This document shows, one piece after another, positions 1 to 12,674 of a stretch of 64,000 nucleotides of DNA; within the stretch, counting starts at the first letter, position 1; the number at the start of each line of letters is the position of its first letter. Location of the stretch: the NCBI GenBank assembly GCA_030248135.1, contig JASANC010001365.1:51045-115044 (forward strand). Reading direction: 5' to 3'. Under the pieces are notes generated by a model. The model did not search any database. It was given only the letters and a program-made list of their open reading frames with translations, and was not told where the DNA came from. The position numbers and the translations under genes are program-made. The DNA comes from Theristus sp. LFF4_11 (taxonomy: Eukaryota > Nematoda > Chromadorea > Monhysterida > Xyalidae).

Positions 1-78
1 AAGCGTCATTCATGAAGTACTATTAAGTGGCGCATGGCGCTATGACCAGTCACTAAACACTGCTTCATGAATGCCCCT
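1..78. repeat. short palindromic MITE-like repeat
   Basis: The two ends are inverted copies of each other: a segment with TTCATGAAG near 10-20 is mirrored by CTTCATGAATG near 63-74. A diverged relative with the same GGCATTCATGAAGCAGT-type end lies at 37461-37556. No coding potential is seen. The rest of 79-650 holds no recognisable gene. Confidence 0.45.
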
Positions 79-650
79 CAACTCCGCAAAAACTCACGTC
101 TGCCTGCGCAACAAGCACATCGTAGAACTCAGACTTCAACCCACGAATAATCATCGCGATGAAAATTGAAATTCACAATTTTCGAATATTTTTGAACAAG
201 TAATAATAACTTATTTACGGAAGCCACAAAATAATTGACTCTTCATTGTCGTTTGTCAATCTCAGCTATCAGTCGTACAGTTGCTGGAAAACAATCCAGT
301 CAAAACTTGTAAAATACATAAGTGAACATATTGAGAAAGGCCCATTTCAGTCAGAGCCCGGTGAAAATCATCCAGTCACAAAATCAATTTACCCGCCACT
401 CCACAAATCATTTCCTTTTATCTCTCCGAGTTCAAAAAACTCTAAGTTTGAAGCCTTGAACATCGCCCTGAGAAATTGAAAAAACAAACAACAAAGCACC
501 AAAAAACACTGAGATCAAAAAAGTGAGACCAATTATTCTTTTCACTCCTGTTGAAAATCACCCAATCCTGCAACCGTGGGCAAATACAGTTTCTGAGATC
601 AACTTCAAAACAAAATCGACCTAACCACAACAAATCACTTTTCTCAAGTG

Positions 651-3600
651 CTACTCCTGTTGAACAGCGCTCACTCCAGCAACGGTGGGCATGTACAGTT
701 TCTGCACGGCATCCACCCGCTGCGCACCGGCCGGCCGTATGCAGCCGCAGAATTCCAGTTCGCCAACGGCACACATGAAACGAGCCGCGAGCAGGTCGGA
801 ATCAGCGTGTCGCTTCAGCGTCGCTTCCATTTCTCCGTCTTCTTGTTCGTCGTCGTCATCATCCGCTTCCAGTTCCAGATTTTGCGTGCTTGTATTCGAC
901 TCGGTTGAGTTGGTTTGAAGCGCTGAAGATTTTTGAACGAGTCACAGAGAGCTCAGATAAGAATCATAGCGTGACGAAAATTCAACCCTGTCAAAAAAGG
1001 ATTGGTGCTAATTCCGCATTCGCCAGCTAAAACAAAAGTCCACCAGAACCTATACTGCGTTTCAGAGCTGCGTGCAGACTGTCGGAGCGCGAAATTCAAT
1101 CGTCTGTGCCGATATAATAGTCTTGAAAATCAATTAACACATGAATATGTGATCTTTTATTTTGGTCACGAGATGCGCGCATAGATAGGAGAACAGTATG
1201 ACGCGGGAACTCAAAATTGACAAAGTGATCCGAGTCCCCTAAATAGGGCCCAGTCACTTAAGCGACTAATTGTCACATAAAGATTGAAACTAAGTTTCCT
1301 TTCACGTCTGCAAACCCGTTGAGTTGTAGAACTTAAAAAATTGATAAAACCCGAACGCACCTCTGCAGCGCAGTATAGAACCCAACCCAACACAAAAACC
1401 CTCAAAGCAGCACCATTTTTCTGCCAGTGCGGTGCACAGACGCGCCAATGCTTGTACCAGTCGTTCAACGTCACCGTCGGCCTCCTTGCGCCCGGTTTCC
1501 CCTCGCACAGCGTGCACAGGACGCGCAGCGCGAGGGCGGAGTCGCTCGTCCATTCAGTGTCACCACGCTCGGTGGTTGCTGTCGAATCAGCGCAGCGAAC
1601 ATAGCTGAAGGGTTTCGAGACAGTCGGTGAGAGAATTTGTAATACCTGGGTGGCAAAGGTATCGTTCAAATCGTTCGCATTCCCTTCGCTTACATTGCCG
1701 CCACACGGTGCACATTTTTTTGTGTGCCACAGGAAAACAAGTTTCGCCGTGCGTGTGACGGCCCGACCAATACACCCAGATCGTCGCATACCGCCGTGGA
1801 TGGAACTTACTGAGCAAGAATAGCCTGATTGCAGCTTTACAGTAGAAAATAGGTGAAAAAGCAAAAAGAAACGACACATATTTCACTGCGACCAATTCGA
1901 GTCCACTGCACTGATTGATTGCGCTGCATGCTCTCCGCAAGAAATCAGGACGCGAGCGCGCCAATTCAAAAGCAGCTGCACCGAAACGTCCCCATCCCCA
2001 ACAACCACCTTGCCGAATCGAACACGGCCCGATCAAACGCCTGTCTCGTCGGTGCGGTCAGCAGTTGCAGCACGTCTGCTGGTGCACCGACGCAGAACGC
2101 CTCGTGCAACGGCAGCTCCGTGACGTCGCCGCAGTACATTTCACTGGTGCTCAGCCACCATCTGAATGGGGAGTTGTTATGAATGACATCTGGATGAGTA
2201 GGAGTTTGTGCTGGGTTGACCTTGATTGACGGTTTTGGAGACTGATCCTGAGATGATTGCCGTGGCGTATTTACATTTTCCGATTTCATCGCGCCTGTTG
2301 CACACTGGATCTATCGCCGATGCATCTCGCTTTTTCACAAAAAAACCTGATTAGTTTCCGCGTGAAGATGCCACACTACAATTCACAACGCATTAGAATT
2401 TTTGGCCACTATCCCAAAATTATCGATCTTTCGCTTTCTTGACAACTCCAAAGCGACCTCAAGCACTTCTGCCGCAGCTTCGCCACCGGATCGTTGATCT
2501 CAGCGGCGCGCATGCTTCTCTCGAGTTCATCTTTCAGCGTATGCCAACTCTGGCGGGGACGTGCGCGTAAATCACGAGTAGCTGGCGTTGCCGGACTGGC
2601 CGTGATTGGCTGTGAAACAAATGTTGGCATTTTAAAACTGAAAAAACAGGTATTAATTTGAACATTGGAATTCTGATAAAATTCATAATTCAGCATTATT
2701 CACCCATTGAATCTGAAATCGATGTTACGATCAGAAAAATCATTGTGAAACGCCTATCACGCTCGCACAGACAAGCAGAGTTGATCAACCTCAGAAACTC
2801 GTTTCTCTGTTCATGCTCGAAAACCACAATCGACCAACCGAAATCACCCGATTGCGCTGTTGCTGTTGCAGCTCACAGATTCCACCCAGCAGCGCATTCA
2901 ACTGTCGCAGGGTGCCTTCAAACCACGGACATGCATTGTTGAGCAGCGTTTGGTGAATCAGCCGCATTGTTGCTTCTAGATCGGGCAGCTTGTACATCGG
3001 CCAGAGACGGGACACCCGTTGCACGTAGTCGGTGTAGCTGCAAGTTTTCTGACTGAAACTTTTTACCCAATTTACCCAACTTTTTTGGAAATTTACCCGG
3101 ATCGTGTCAGAATACGCTCGTAAAACTCGACCAAATCAAGTCGCTCGGACGTCATGTGAATGAACTGAAATTTTTTTTGAACTTTTCAAAATCTGCAAAA
3201 CATTTTGATTCACGTGAACTAATAGTTGGCTGAATTATGCGATTGCATGCTGATTGGCCGCAGTCAGCATGAATAGAACCAATCAGCATTCAGCGTGTTG
3301 CGATTCGTTGGATGCGATGCAACAATTGCTGTTCGTTTCAAAAAGCGACTCACCACTTTGTGCATAGTCAGCAACATTCCACCGAACGTCTCATTGTATT
3401 CGTGCAGTTCATGCAGCCAACCAATAGTTTTCTTGCATAACTTTTCGATAGAAATCTCGTCAACTGTCTCATCCTGAAAGAAATTTTAGAACATCGTTTG
3501 AAAAAAAGGTCAAAACAAAGATGACGCACAAAATTTTTCTTGAATTCAATTCCAGCAAACAGATTGGCGGGATAGACCAATGACAATCAATTTGCCAAGT

Positions 3601-5656
3601 TCCATGGCAACGCCCAATCCAACCAACAAGCTCACTAACGAATAAAGAAAATATCATGTAAGTATCAACAGTTTCATCGTGCTTGTCTGGTGTGAGTGCT
3701 TGGCTGAGATAAAATATCAACAAGTGAAATCCCATAATCACCAACCCATCACAACCCACCTCTTCCTCTTTCAATTTCTGTGCAGCAGACGGTGACTGGT
3801 GAATCAACGCGCGAATCTTCCGCTCAGTCAACCAATCAACGCGCGCCTTCGACTCTTCCAACGGACAAACAAAATACGACAGCGGAATGGTGCGAAAATG
3901 CCAGTTTACAACAAGTGACAGTGAATTGAAGAAATCATCTAGGGAGTGAGTGTCGTTGTGGAAACGACCGCGGAGCCATGTGAACAGCGATGGAGACAGT
4001 CGAATGCACAGCGGGTCGGAGTTCTGAAGGAAAAGGTCTGAAATCTGATCAATTTTTTTCATCGTACAACTGAACAACAGACCAATTTTTTAGTCAGAGA
4101 ACGCACAGATTTCACTGCCCAATTTATCTCACGCAAATGATTCGCAAAAAGTAGACGAATCTAAAGTACAGAATGGGCGCTCTACTCGACGGCGTTTCCT
4201 CTGTGCTTTTCTGGGTTATTCCTAGCAAAAATACCGCCCAATACACCGAGCAAGCCAGTGCCAGCGCCAACCTTCGCCGGTTGAATGAACATCAGTCGTA
4301 TCACTTGTTTGTACAGCGTCTCAATCGACCGCAACTCCACCACGGTCGGTTGACAGCGCGCGAGCGTGTCCATGCTGAGTAGACTGACCAATGACCGACG
4401 AGCACCAATCAGCATTCGAGCAACGTTTGCGCGACGACAACAGAACGAGACGACGGACTCGAAATGCTCGCGGCACCAACTGTCGGCGTCGTCGATTTGC
4501 ACGAGCAACTGTGAAAACGTGCGGTTTGGATTTCAATTGTGAAGCGTTCACTGGACCTCTGAACAATCCGATAGATCTGGGACCAGTTTGATAAAAGTCT
4601 AGTAGTTCAATAGTGATATGTGATACACCACTGAGCTGCCCGTCATGAAAAGATTTTTTTCTGGTAAAATAATTTACCAACGTCTGCTATACAACGAGAT
4701 GTGCTGAAATGAAACGTGTTGTCTCGTAATTCATTCAGGCACTATCAGGAGAATGGTGCACAATTAAGCCTTCTATAAAAAAACTGGTCCCGGGCGATTG
4801 GCTGTTGATAGCAATTCATTTCATTGCAGCAGCCGATAGAGAGACTTATTGTTCTCAAAAAATGAAAATTACAATATTACATTGCATTGTAACCTGTTTT
4901 ACGGGCGCATTTTCACTGTCGTTTTCTTCGTCGCCACGCGCACGCGTGGATTTTCTGCCGATCGATCGTTTTGCTTGCGATTTCGATTCGGTGGTAGAGG
5001 CCGTTTCGTCGTTGCATGCGCTGAACTGCACCTTCTGCGAAACAGTTTCGAGCTTCAAAAGATAGACCCGGACGAATCGAATCAGAAACAAGACAACGCA
5101 AAAAAATTGTCATGTCACACGAAAAAAAGCAACTCGAGACCTGCAACAACTGCTCCAGCGTGTTCGCGATCGATCCGCCCGGAAATGTCGTGAACCGGAC
5201 AAACTCCACGTTTCCATCATTTCGATCCGCCTCGACTGCCATTTTCGCTCGTTCGAACAGCTTCTCAAAGAAGCCGTCGTGGTCCGAGACGTTCTCATGA
5301 ACGTTCACAATGAAAACGGGCAGCAAATCGTGCGGCTTTGTGTCGACAGTCATGAAAGCGTCCAGTTTTTCGCGCACCGCCGTTTCGTGCTCGTCTCGCC
5401 ATCGGTCATAGTTGACGCGAAAATCGGCGATGTAACTTTGGCAGGTTTCTAAGCGCTTCTTAAGACATGTATCAATATCCGCGGTGGACAGTTCATTTTT
5501 CATTGCCATTTCACTCTTTTTCGCGGCTTTCGAGTGTCGTTTACTCTTCGTGACGACGACGCTGTTTGCTGATGCGGGTGAGTTTCGACGATTCGCGATT
5601 GCTGTTGCTAATCGACCGAAACATCGCTGGTGGGGACTGGCGTGACAAGCGCTCAT
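651..5656 (-). CDS. ORC3: Origin recognition complex subunit 3
   Basis: ORC3 is part of the six-subunit complex that marks replication origins in the nucleus and loads MCM helicase. About ten exons are visible on the minus strand: 5656-5141, ~5053-4897, 4511-4272, ~4022-3758, 3474-3354, ~3040-2852, 2638-2457, ~2253-2011, ~1603-1418 and 922-651. Family resemblance is seen in the AAA-like N-terminal half (LLPVFIVNVHENVSDHDGFF), in the helical insert (block WHFRTIPLSYFVCPLEESKA), in LPLHEAF followed by LLTAPTRQA, in LNDWYKHW, and in the C-terminal winged helix (ARFMCAVGELEFCGCIRPA). The last exon starts with an acidic run before the winged helix and ends at a TAG at 651. The start is the first ATG of a long open exon. 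An unusual asparagine/serine-poor acidic linker separates the last two blocks. Identification is by remembered family pattern; some intron borders are approximate. Confidence 0.85.
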
Positions 5657-6487
5657 GATAGCTTTATTACAGCTGCAAATTTTTGCTGCTGGTTGAATTT
5701 ATGGCCGCTCTGCTGAAATTGGATTTAACAAAATAGAGGATGAAATACGGTCTGTTCTCTTGATCTTGTTGACCCGCCGAAAAGAAACTGCCCTTGAGAT
5801 GAGATCACAGCGCAATGGCAAACGGTAGTCGCATGGGTCAGCGTTTGAGTGCTATTGCCAACTGCGACTCTTCAACCGCTGAACAACAACCTCTGCTTCA
5901 ATTCGCCGAACTTCAGAGTTTTAGTACTAAAACCGTAACTGCACCGGTGCAGGTAGCTCCGAAATCCCAGATAGAAATTGGTACCTTCATCCGATAGGAC
6001 CAGTCAACATTGTTCAATAACAACTGATTACTTGAGCTATAACGATTCAACGTTTATCGTACAAAAGTAGTGATACGATGCCGAAGCATCGAAATAGGTA
6101 ATACCCGTTGGTACAAAATACAATGAAACAATCAATAACATCACGCATTCACCACCACACGAACAACACGATGAACTGACTGAGCTGACTGAGTGAGCTG
6201 AGATTCTGAGAATTTGAATTGATTGAAAGAAGTTGAACTTCGAAGATGTTACAAATCAACAGATCCAAAAAATTTGAATAACTTTCAAAAATATGCAACA
6301 TCCAATGTATTAGAGATTGTCGCCTTTTCCTTGTAGTTTCAGGCTGTTTGATTTGGCAAACGCGCAGACCATTAGACAAGGAACAAGACATGGTTTGGTT
6401 TGCTTTGCGGTTGTTTTTGTTTTGTTTTGTTCGTTAACAAAATCTGAATCGCGTGGTTTCGTTTCGTTGTTTTAAAAGACGACAAAA
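5657..6487. promoter_or_regulatory. ORC3 / UBL7 divergent intergenic region
   Basis: The 830 bases lie between the start codons of two divergently transcribed genes, so they should contain both promoters. No canonical TATA box stands out. A 27-base segment at 6044-6070 recurs in inverted orientation at 6992-7020, inside UBL7 intron 1, so the first UBL7 exon is bracketed by an inverted pair. Short open frames here (for example 5815-5997) have no family resemblance. Confidence 0.4.
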
Positions 6488-9400
6488 ATGGTAATCGTTC
6501 GATTGTGGGCTGCCGCTGTTGTTTCGTCAGCTCCAGCGGATTTCAAGAAGCAAATGGAATTTCCAGCTGAAATGCGGGTTGATGAAGTTTTGAAAAAAAT
6601 CGGCGAGCAACTGGGCGATGACAAAATTGATGTCGAGAATTTGGGTGCGTTCATTGTGATTGTGTTTAAAAGAGCTACAAAAGGCCTGTTTAACGATCTT
6701 CTGGCGGGACAACAGAACACCGTTCCATCTCCATGTCATGTACATTCACATTTTGTGTCCAAATGTGTTTGAGTTGGATCGGATGTTCAGTTTATCATCG
6801 CTGTCGCTTTTGTACGGTGTGTAGGCGGCAGTGGTAACGTATGAACTTCAACAACAGAATTCACAACGTTCCAAGTAAAACGTATTTTTATGTCGAAGGC
6901 CATTCCCCAAATCTCCGAAACGCCTGGCTTCAGTGCGCGCAGTGCTTGAATGGGTCTTTATGTGTTGGATTGTATATCATATACACATCATTGTATACTT
7001 TTGTACGATAAACGTTGAATCGTTGAATCGTATGATGTGGCGTAGCGTAATGTGTGTAATGGTAACCCGTATCTTTACTTAATGGTGGGTGACGCATGAA
7101 AATGCAGTCCTTTTGTTGTTCAATAGCACAGACCCACTGTGGAAATTGAACGAAACGATTTCAATTCAAGTTTGTCTTTCTCGCACCTCCAGATCTTCGT
7201 TTCCGCGGCAAAAGGCTGCCGAAAGATCAGCCACTGTCCAGCCTCAGCGACGATGGTTTGACGGAGCACAGCGTTTGCGTTCTCGTGTTTACGCCGACGC
7301 TGGAGCGCAAAGAGCCGAGGCAGGCGCCGCCGTTGGACACGGAGATCCACAACATCGTGACGAGTTTTCAAGCGGCCATGCAAGATCCGCAGCACCAGGA
7401 ATTCGTGCGTTTTGGTTTGGAGGTTTTTGGCCTTGAAGCTGTCACGCTTCTTCACGTATGTCATCGTGAATGTGGTCAGCTGGTTTTGTAACCTTGTTGC
7501 CGGGCTTTCAGGAGTTTTCAGAAGAAAGAAACTATCAATCAGTCGTCAAGAGTAAGACAAGTCAACCGAACAATCTAATCAGGTGTTGCAAATACAGCGG
7601 CAGCAGTGTTGTGTGGAAAGTTCTGCGCATTTCAAGCAGATCAACATCTACAGAAACAGAAGATGGATGGGCTCATCTGTTAAAAGCTCATCTTGTTGTG
7701 GACTGAAACTTTTTTCACAGATCTTCCGCGTGCTCGCCAATCATGATCTCGTGAGCAGCTTGATCTCAACCACTCCGACGCTCGCAAATGATTTGACTGC
7801 GCAAAGTTGGTCGGCTGTTGAATGTTTTCAGTTGATTGACAAATCCACCAGATACTGAAGGTTCTCTGCAATTTGGTCTCAATCAGTCAGTCAGTTTTAT
7901 TCTGCAGTGCATGGCATAATACCAGAGAAGTGTATGACACCATGAGTAGGCAAGCCAAACCAAACGTCAGAACACATTTGAGTCGCAGCAATAAACGAAA
8001 AGATAATACTTGATATTCATTCTCAGAATTGATTCGCGACCCGTTCCTGCTGATAAACGCGCTGACGAGCGAGAACGTCAAGAGGTACGTTCAATTTTTC
8101 GTTGGTTTTCAGCAGAAACTTATGAAACACGTTTTCTGAGCTACTTCATTGTCGGATTTGCGCATTAGTTGCCTGCTATTGAAAAAAAACCAAGACACAG
8201 TTCGGTGAAAAGCGAATCTCGCCAGACAATATTTGACGATTTGAGCAGTTTAAAAATGAACTTCGCTGATTTTTTGCTGTCAGCATCTTCACGTCACACC
8301 CGTCGCTGGTGGAGGCGAGCCACCAAATCCTTTCATCGATGCACGCGGAGGCTGCCAAGGCCGGTCCATCGTTTGTGTTCGGAGAGGAGGACGGCGAAAA
8401 TCGGGTTGGTATGATTACAAAGTTTTGGTTTTCTCAGATTCATTTTCGAGTTAGCGATTTTCTCGTTTCATTCGAGATTTGCGTTCGCTGATTGGTCGAT
8501 TGGCCTGGACTCAGGACGTAGCCAATCAGCTTAGTGGGATTGACTATGTCTACAGTCAAACTCTACTGTTGTCTTCTATAAGTGAAGTTTCAGCGATGTC
8601 GAAGCGTAACTGTTTTTTATGAATTTAAAACGTCTTGCACATAAGAACGGTATGACTAGCGCTCGATGGCCAAAAAATGGAATTTTGACATTTTGGGCTA
8701 AAACTATCCTACTAAGTGTCCTGAGTAAGCGCACAAAATTTTTCGGCCAAAGACCCACCCTATCCCGAGTTATGGACATTTTATGTGTTGGCCGACGGGC
8801 GCCGGTGACTCCGGCGACCGATCACCGAATTGCATTTTTTGGGCTTTTGAAGCAATTTTACGCAAATCCGAGGTGACCACGTGAAAGAGGAGAACAAACT
8901 GAATCAGATCCACTATTTTTTGACTAAATTTAGCAAATTTTTAGTTCTGCCCTGAAATTCTGGCGTGTACGACAGATATTTAAAAAAAACGCCCGGCTCT
9001 AACGGTTTCAGATAATTTCACAATAACAGAAAGATAGCCCAAATTCTGGGCTTTACGGTGATGCCAAAATCGTGCCCCGTTATTGTTTTTTTGCCGTTTT
9101 AAAATAGTTTTCCGCCGGCCTGGTGGCCAAAAATGTCGAAAAAACGGCCTTTTTGCCATATTTTCCTGACTCTTGTCTGCCAGGGTCAACGCATTCTGCT
9201 CGAAACTTGCTGACGTGACCTTCTGCGGTACTCTTAGTAAGTTTGATTTTTTAAATGACCCAATGGAAACTTCATCCAAGCAAAAATATGGCTGTTTTTC
9301 GACCGATTTTAGCCGAAAATTAAGTGACTACCGGATGACTATTGTGGATTTATTCAAACGTGTCCGGACTAACGTGACGTCATTTTATTTAAAAACGCCC

Positions 9401-11949
9401 GTTTGTCAAAGTACAGGCACTAAAATTTCAGTTTGGTGTGACTGATTCGACATTCACCATTTGTTTACGGGAAGAAATCGGCTAAATGGATAGTCTGGTT
9501 TGCTGTGAACGATAAGCGCATGTTAGGCGGCACATGACGTCATTTCAGTGGGACACGTTTAAAAAAATAGGCCATAGTATGCTTATAAATAAAGCTTATT
9601 TTTATTTATTTTTTTATAAAACAGTTTATTTATAAGCATACTAGTCATCTGTTAGGGATGAACTCAGTGGGTACCATTTCTAGACAGAGATGTATCCTAG
9701 TTCCAAAAATAAAAACCATGTTCACAGTTTTGGGTACCAGTGATAACAAACCGGGATTTTTGCAACTGAAACTGATAACCGATAACAAACTCAAATCCAT
9801 ATGCAAAATGCCATTTTGGTCGTTTTTTGCCACAACGGGTACAAACTAAGCACAGTTTAGAGGCAGATATGCAACCTAACTTGCTGCAACTTTGATAATG
9901 TTCATGGTTTTCAGGATCGGTGGCAACAGACGAGCACTCTCGGCAACCACGTGAATTTCACCAAAAAACGGCTGAAAACAGCAATATTTTTGCTAAAAGG
10001 CTTGTCTTTAGTCTTTAGCTTGTTGTCAAATCACTCAGAGTATAAGTGAGAGTTACACAACAGCGAGTTTCACGCAGGTAGAGCTTATATGGGCACACGG
10101 ACACATTAAAATATGCGTAAAACACCATTTTTGGCTATATTTGCCACATTTGGTGAAGCAAATAAAGCCTTTATAAACTCAGCAATCCATGACTGGTCAC
10201 AACCTGAGTACCGCATTGTAGCCAAAAAGGTAGCCTAACTTTCTACCAACATAACAATCTCCATAGTTCTCAGTATCAGTGGTAACAACCGGTAGTCACG
10301 TGATTTTCGGCCAAAATCGGTCGAAAAACAGCCATATTTTTGCTTGGATGGAGTTTCCATTGGGTCATTTAGAAAATCAAACTTACTCAGAGTACCGCAG
10401 AAGGTCACGTCAGCAAGTTTCGAGCAGAATGCGTTGACCCTGGCAGACAAGAGTCAGGAAAATATGGCAAAAGGCCGTTTTTTCGACATTTTTGGCCACC
10501 AGGCCGGCGGAAAACTATTTTAAAACGGCAAAAAAACAATAACGGGGCACGATTTTGACATCACCGTAAAGCCCAGAATTTGGGCTATCTTTCTCTTATT
10601 GTGAAATTATCTGAAACCGTTAGAGCCGGGCGTTTTTTAAAAATCTCTGTCGTACACGCCAGAATTTCAGGGCAAAACTAAAAATTTGCTAAATTTAGTC
10701 AAAAAATAGTGGATCTAATTCAGTTTGTTCTCCTCTTTCACGTGGTCACCTTGGATTTGCGTAAAATTGCTTCAAAAGCCCAAAAGATGCAATTCGGTGA
10801 TCGGTCGCCGGAGTCACCGGCGCCCGTCGGCCAACACATAAAATGGCCATAACTCGGGATAGGGTGGGTCTTTGGCCGAAAAATTTTGTGCGCTTACTCA
10901 GGACACTTAGTAGCATCGTTTTAGCGCAAAATGTCAAAATTCCATTTTTTGGCCATCGAGCGCCCCATATGGCATTTCATACCGCTCTTATATGCAAGGC
11001 GTTTTAATTTCTCTCGCAGACCAACCAGCAACGTCACACGCCGCGAACAACGCGAAGGGCCGAGAATCCAGCTGCTGGTTTGGTCACCGCACAGCAGTTG
11101 GCGCAGGCGATACAGGCCGCCGGTAAAGTCAGTTTTCTGAAGACCGTGCGTTATTATGGCGAATGTGTGTGTTGTACTGCTAACGTGTGTTGTGATGTGG
11201 TGACTGACTCTGAGTGACCCCAGGCCCCAATTAGTGTGACGCCTTTTCTCAGTGAGTGATCACAATGAACCACCACCAGCTTGAAACAATCACGTTTTCC
11301 AAAACAACCAGGTGCATCACCAACTGCGGCACGTGCCCCACCTGTACCTGCACCAGTTGCCACGGTGCCACCCGGTGCGCAGCGTGCGTCTGCGTTCACA
11401 GCCGACATGCTGCAGTTGGCAATGCAGCAGGCGTTGAGTAGCGGCAATGCCGGCGTGATGGCGGGCGCTTCACATTCAGCTTTTGGAGTGGCTGGAAACG
11501 AAGGCGTCGGCTCATCGCAGCAACAACAGGTACAGTGAGTGAAAAAAACAATGCAATTTTGCATTTATTGTGAATGTACGACGCTCGATAGGAGCAAGAT
11601 TGAAACGGTTGGAATTCAACAACTCGAAACAACCAAAGAACGCGAAATTCGGTTAAACAAATCGTCGCAAAAATTACTGATACTGAAATGCAATGACGTT
11701 ACTCTCATCTCATTCCGGTCTCAACCACATTTCCGAACGCACCGATCCCATCCACCCACTCATTTCCAGCAACAACAACAACAACCGATGCAAGTCGACT
11801 ACAGCAGCGAGCTGGCGCACCTCGCGTCGATGGGCTTCACGAACGAGGCCGAGAATCGGCGAGCGCTGGCGGCAGCGAACGGCGACCTGGACACCGCGTT
11901 GGAGATCATCATTGCCGAGCGCGAGCGAATGCACGCCGACTTGGACTGA
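6488..11949 (+). CDS. UBL7: UBL7-like ubiquitin-like/UBA protein
   Basis: This is a ubiquitin-shuttle-type protein: a ubiquitin-like fold at the N-terminus and a UBA domain at the C-terminus, expected to bind ubiquitin chains or the proteasome. Eight exons join in consistent phase: 6488-6644, 7193-7455, 7721-7805, 8027-8084, 8284-8404, 11020-11122, 11312-11529 and 11770-11949. The ubiquitin-like signature FRGKRLPKDQPLSSLSDDGL is in exon 2. The middle exons match the UBL7 helical region (LIRDPFLLINAL; FTSHPSLVEASHQILSSM). Exons 6 and 7 hold the paired short motifs LVTAQQLAQAIQAAG and FTADMLQLAMQQAL, as in human UBL7. The UBA domain (HLASMGFTNEAENRRALAAA) ends at a TGA at 11947. A glutamine run precedes the UBA. 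The 2.6 kb intron between exons 5 and 6 is almost entirely transposon. Confidence 0.82.
7884..7975 (+). repeat. dispersed repeat, partner at 50570-50665
   Basis: The segment containing TAATACCAGAGAAGTGTA and ATGAGTAGGCAAGCCAAA recurs in the same orientation near 50570-50665. Here it is in UBL7 intron 3, there in the spacer upstream of TTL-C. Its type is unknown. Confidence 0.6.
9350..9569 (+). mobile_element. MITE family 1 (AAACGTGTCC ends), copy 1
   Basis: This ~220 bp element has imperfect ~30 bp terminal inverted repeats beginning near AAACGTGTCC and including the palindrome TGACGTCA. It is nested in the foldback element of the UBL7 intron. Copies 2 and 3 are at 25828-26046 (inverted) and 62644-62863. 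There is no coding capacity. Confidence 0.85.
9577..9645. repeat. AT-rich hairpin
   Basis: TAGTATGCTTATAAATAAA and its reverse complement bracket a short AT-rich loop, giving a strong predicted hairpin. The ATGCTTATAAATA core is also found near 19496 in the element inserted in the mariner. Confidence 0.7.
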
Positions 11950-12109
11950 GGGTGTATTGGAGGTTTATGGGAGCCTGGCGGACTGATATGACGACAAAAC
12001 TTGTTTTTGACATGTTCTGGTTGGTTGAGTTCTGTGCATACAGGGCAGTCCAGTTTTTCATTTGTCTACGACGGACCGTACAAAACGTCAATGAATGGAG
12101 CTGACACTT

Positions 12110-12415
12110 GGCACAGGTACTCTAAGAGTTGAACATTTCGTTTTCCAGTTTAAATTTTTTATTCAGTTTCTGCTATCTGGAAGTCGTTAAATTATAAAAT
12201 GTTGAAATTTGAGCTTTCTTTTCTCGCTCTCTTTGCTCGTTCGCGCATCCGCATGGTAATCGGACTGCTTTTTATTATTATGACTATTTTGGGCCCTTGA
12301 AACTTAAAAAAGTTGCTAAAAACAAGTTTTGAACACTGGTTCATGTATAGTGTTTACAAACTAACCGCTTTTACGCTGGTAAACAAAATTTCCATCTTTC
12401 TAGAGTACCTGTGCC
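12110..12415. mobile_element. MITE with GGCACAGGTACTCTA ends
   Basis: GGCACAGGTACTCTA at 12110 is mirrored by TAGAGTACCTGTGCC ending at 12415. The 305 bp between them has no coding potential. It lies just downstream of UBL7, possibly in its 3' region. It is the only copy seen here. Confidence 0.7.
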
Positions 12416-12674
12416 GAATTCAGTTCCATTCGTAAAAACATGTTGATATGATTTCTAACCAAAGGAAACTATGTCCGTAATTCTGGAATCTGGACCACCA
12501 TGTATTATCGTTTTTTTCTGTTACGCCACGTTGTGTGATAAGTGTACCAGTGATTATTATTTGTGGTGTTTCGTTTAATATTGCTGTTAGGGTTTATCCC
12601 ACTTTTTTTCAACGAACAGGCGGTCCACTGTTCAAGAACAGGTCCAAAATAAAAGTAATTTGAAAATTTTCAAC

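Larger units (their letters stand above)
8619..11010. mobile_element. 2.4 kb foldback element with ~720 bp inverted arms
   Basis: The left arm (about 8619-9335) and right arm (about 10289-11010) are near-identical inverted copies. The same pseudo-peptides are read on the plus strand on the left and on the minus strand on the right (block FGQRPTLSRVM). The centre holds a nested MITE (9350-9569), a hairpin (9577-9645) and unique AT-rich DNA. I see no transposase. The right terminus lies within about ten bases of the TCTCTCGCAG splice acceptor of UBL7 exon 6. No clear target-site duplication was found. Coding-looking frames in the arms carry no recognised domain. Confidence 0.85.

Noticed and set aside
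8619..8876. 85-codon ORF in the foldback arm
   Set aside because: The same peptide is repeated in the inverted arm because the DNA is repeated; no known domain and no start context.
11154..11564. 136-codon minus-strand ORF with Cys/Ala/Pro composition
   Set aside because: It is antisense to UBL7 exon 7, whose plus-strand reading matches the family.
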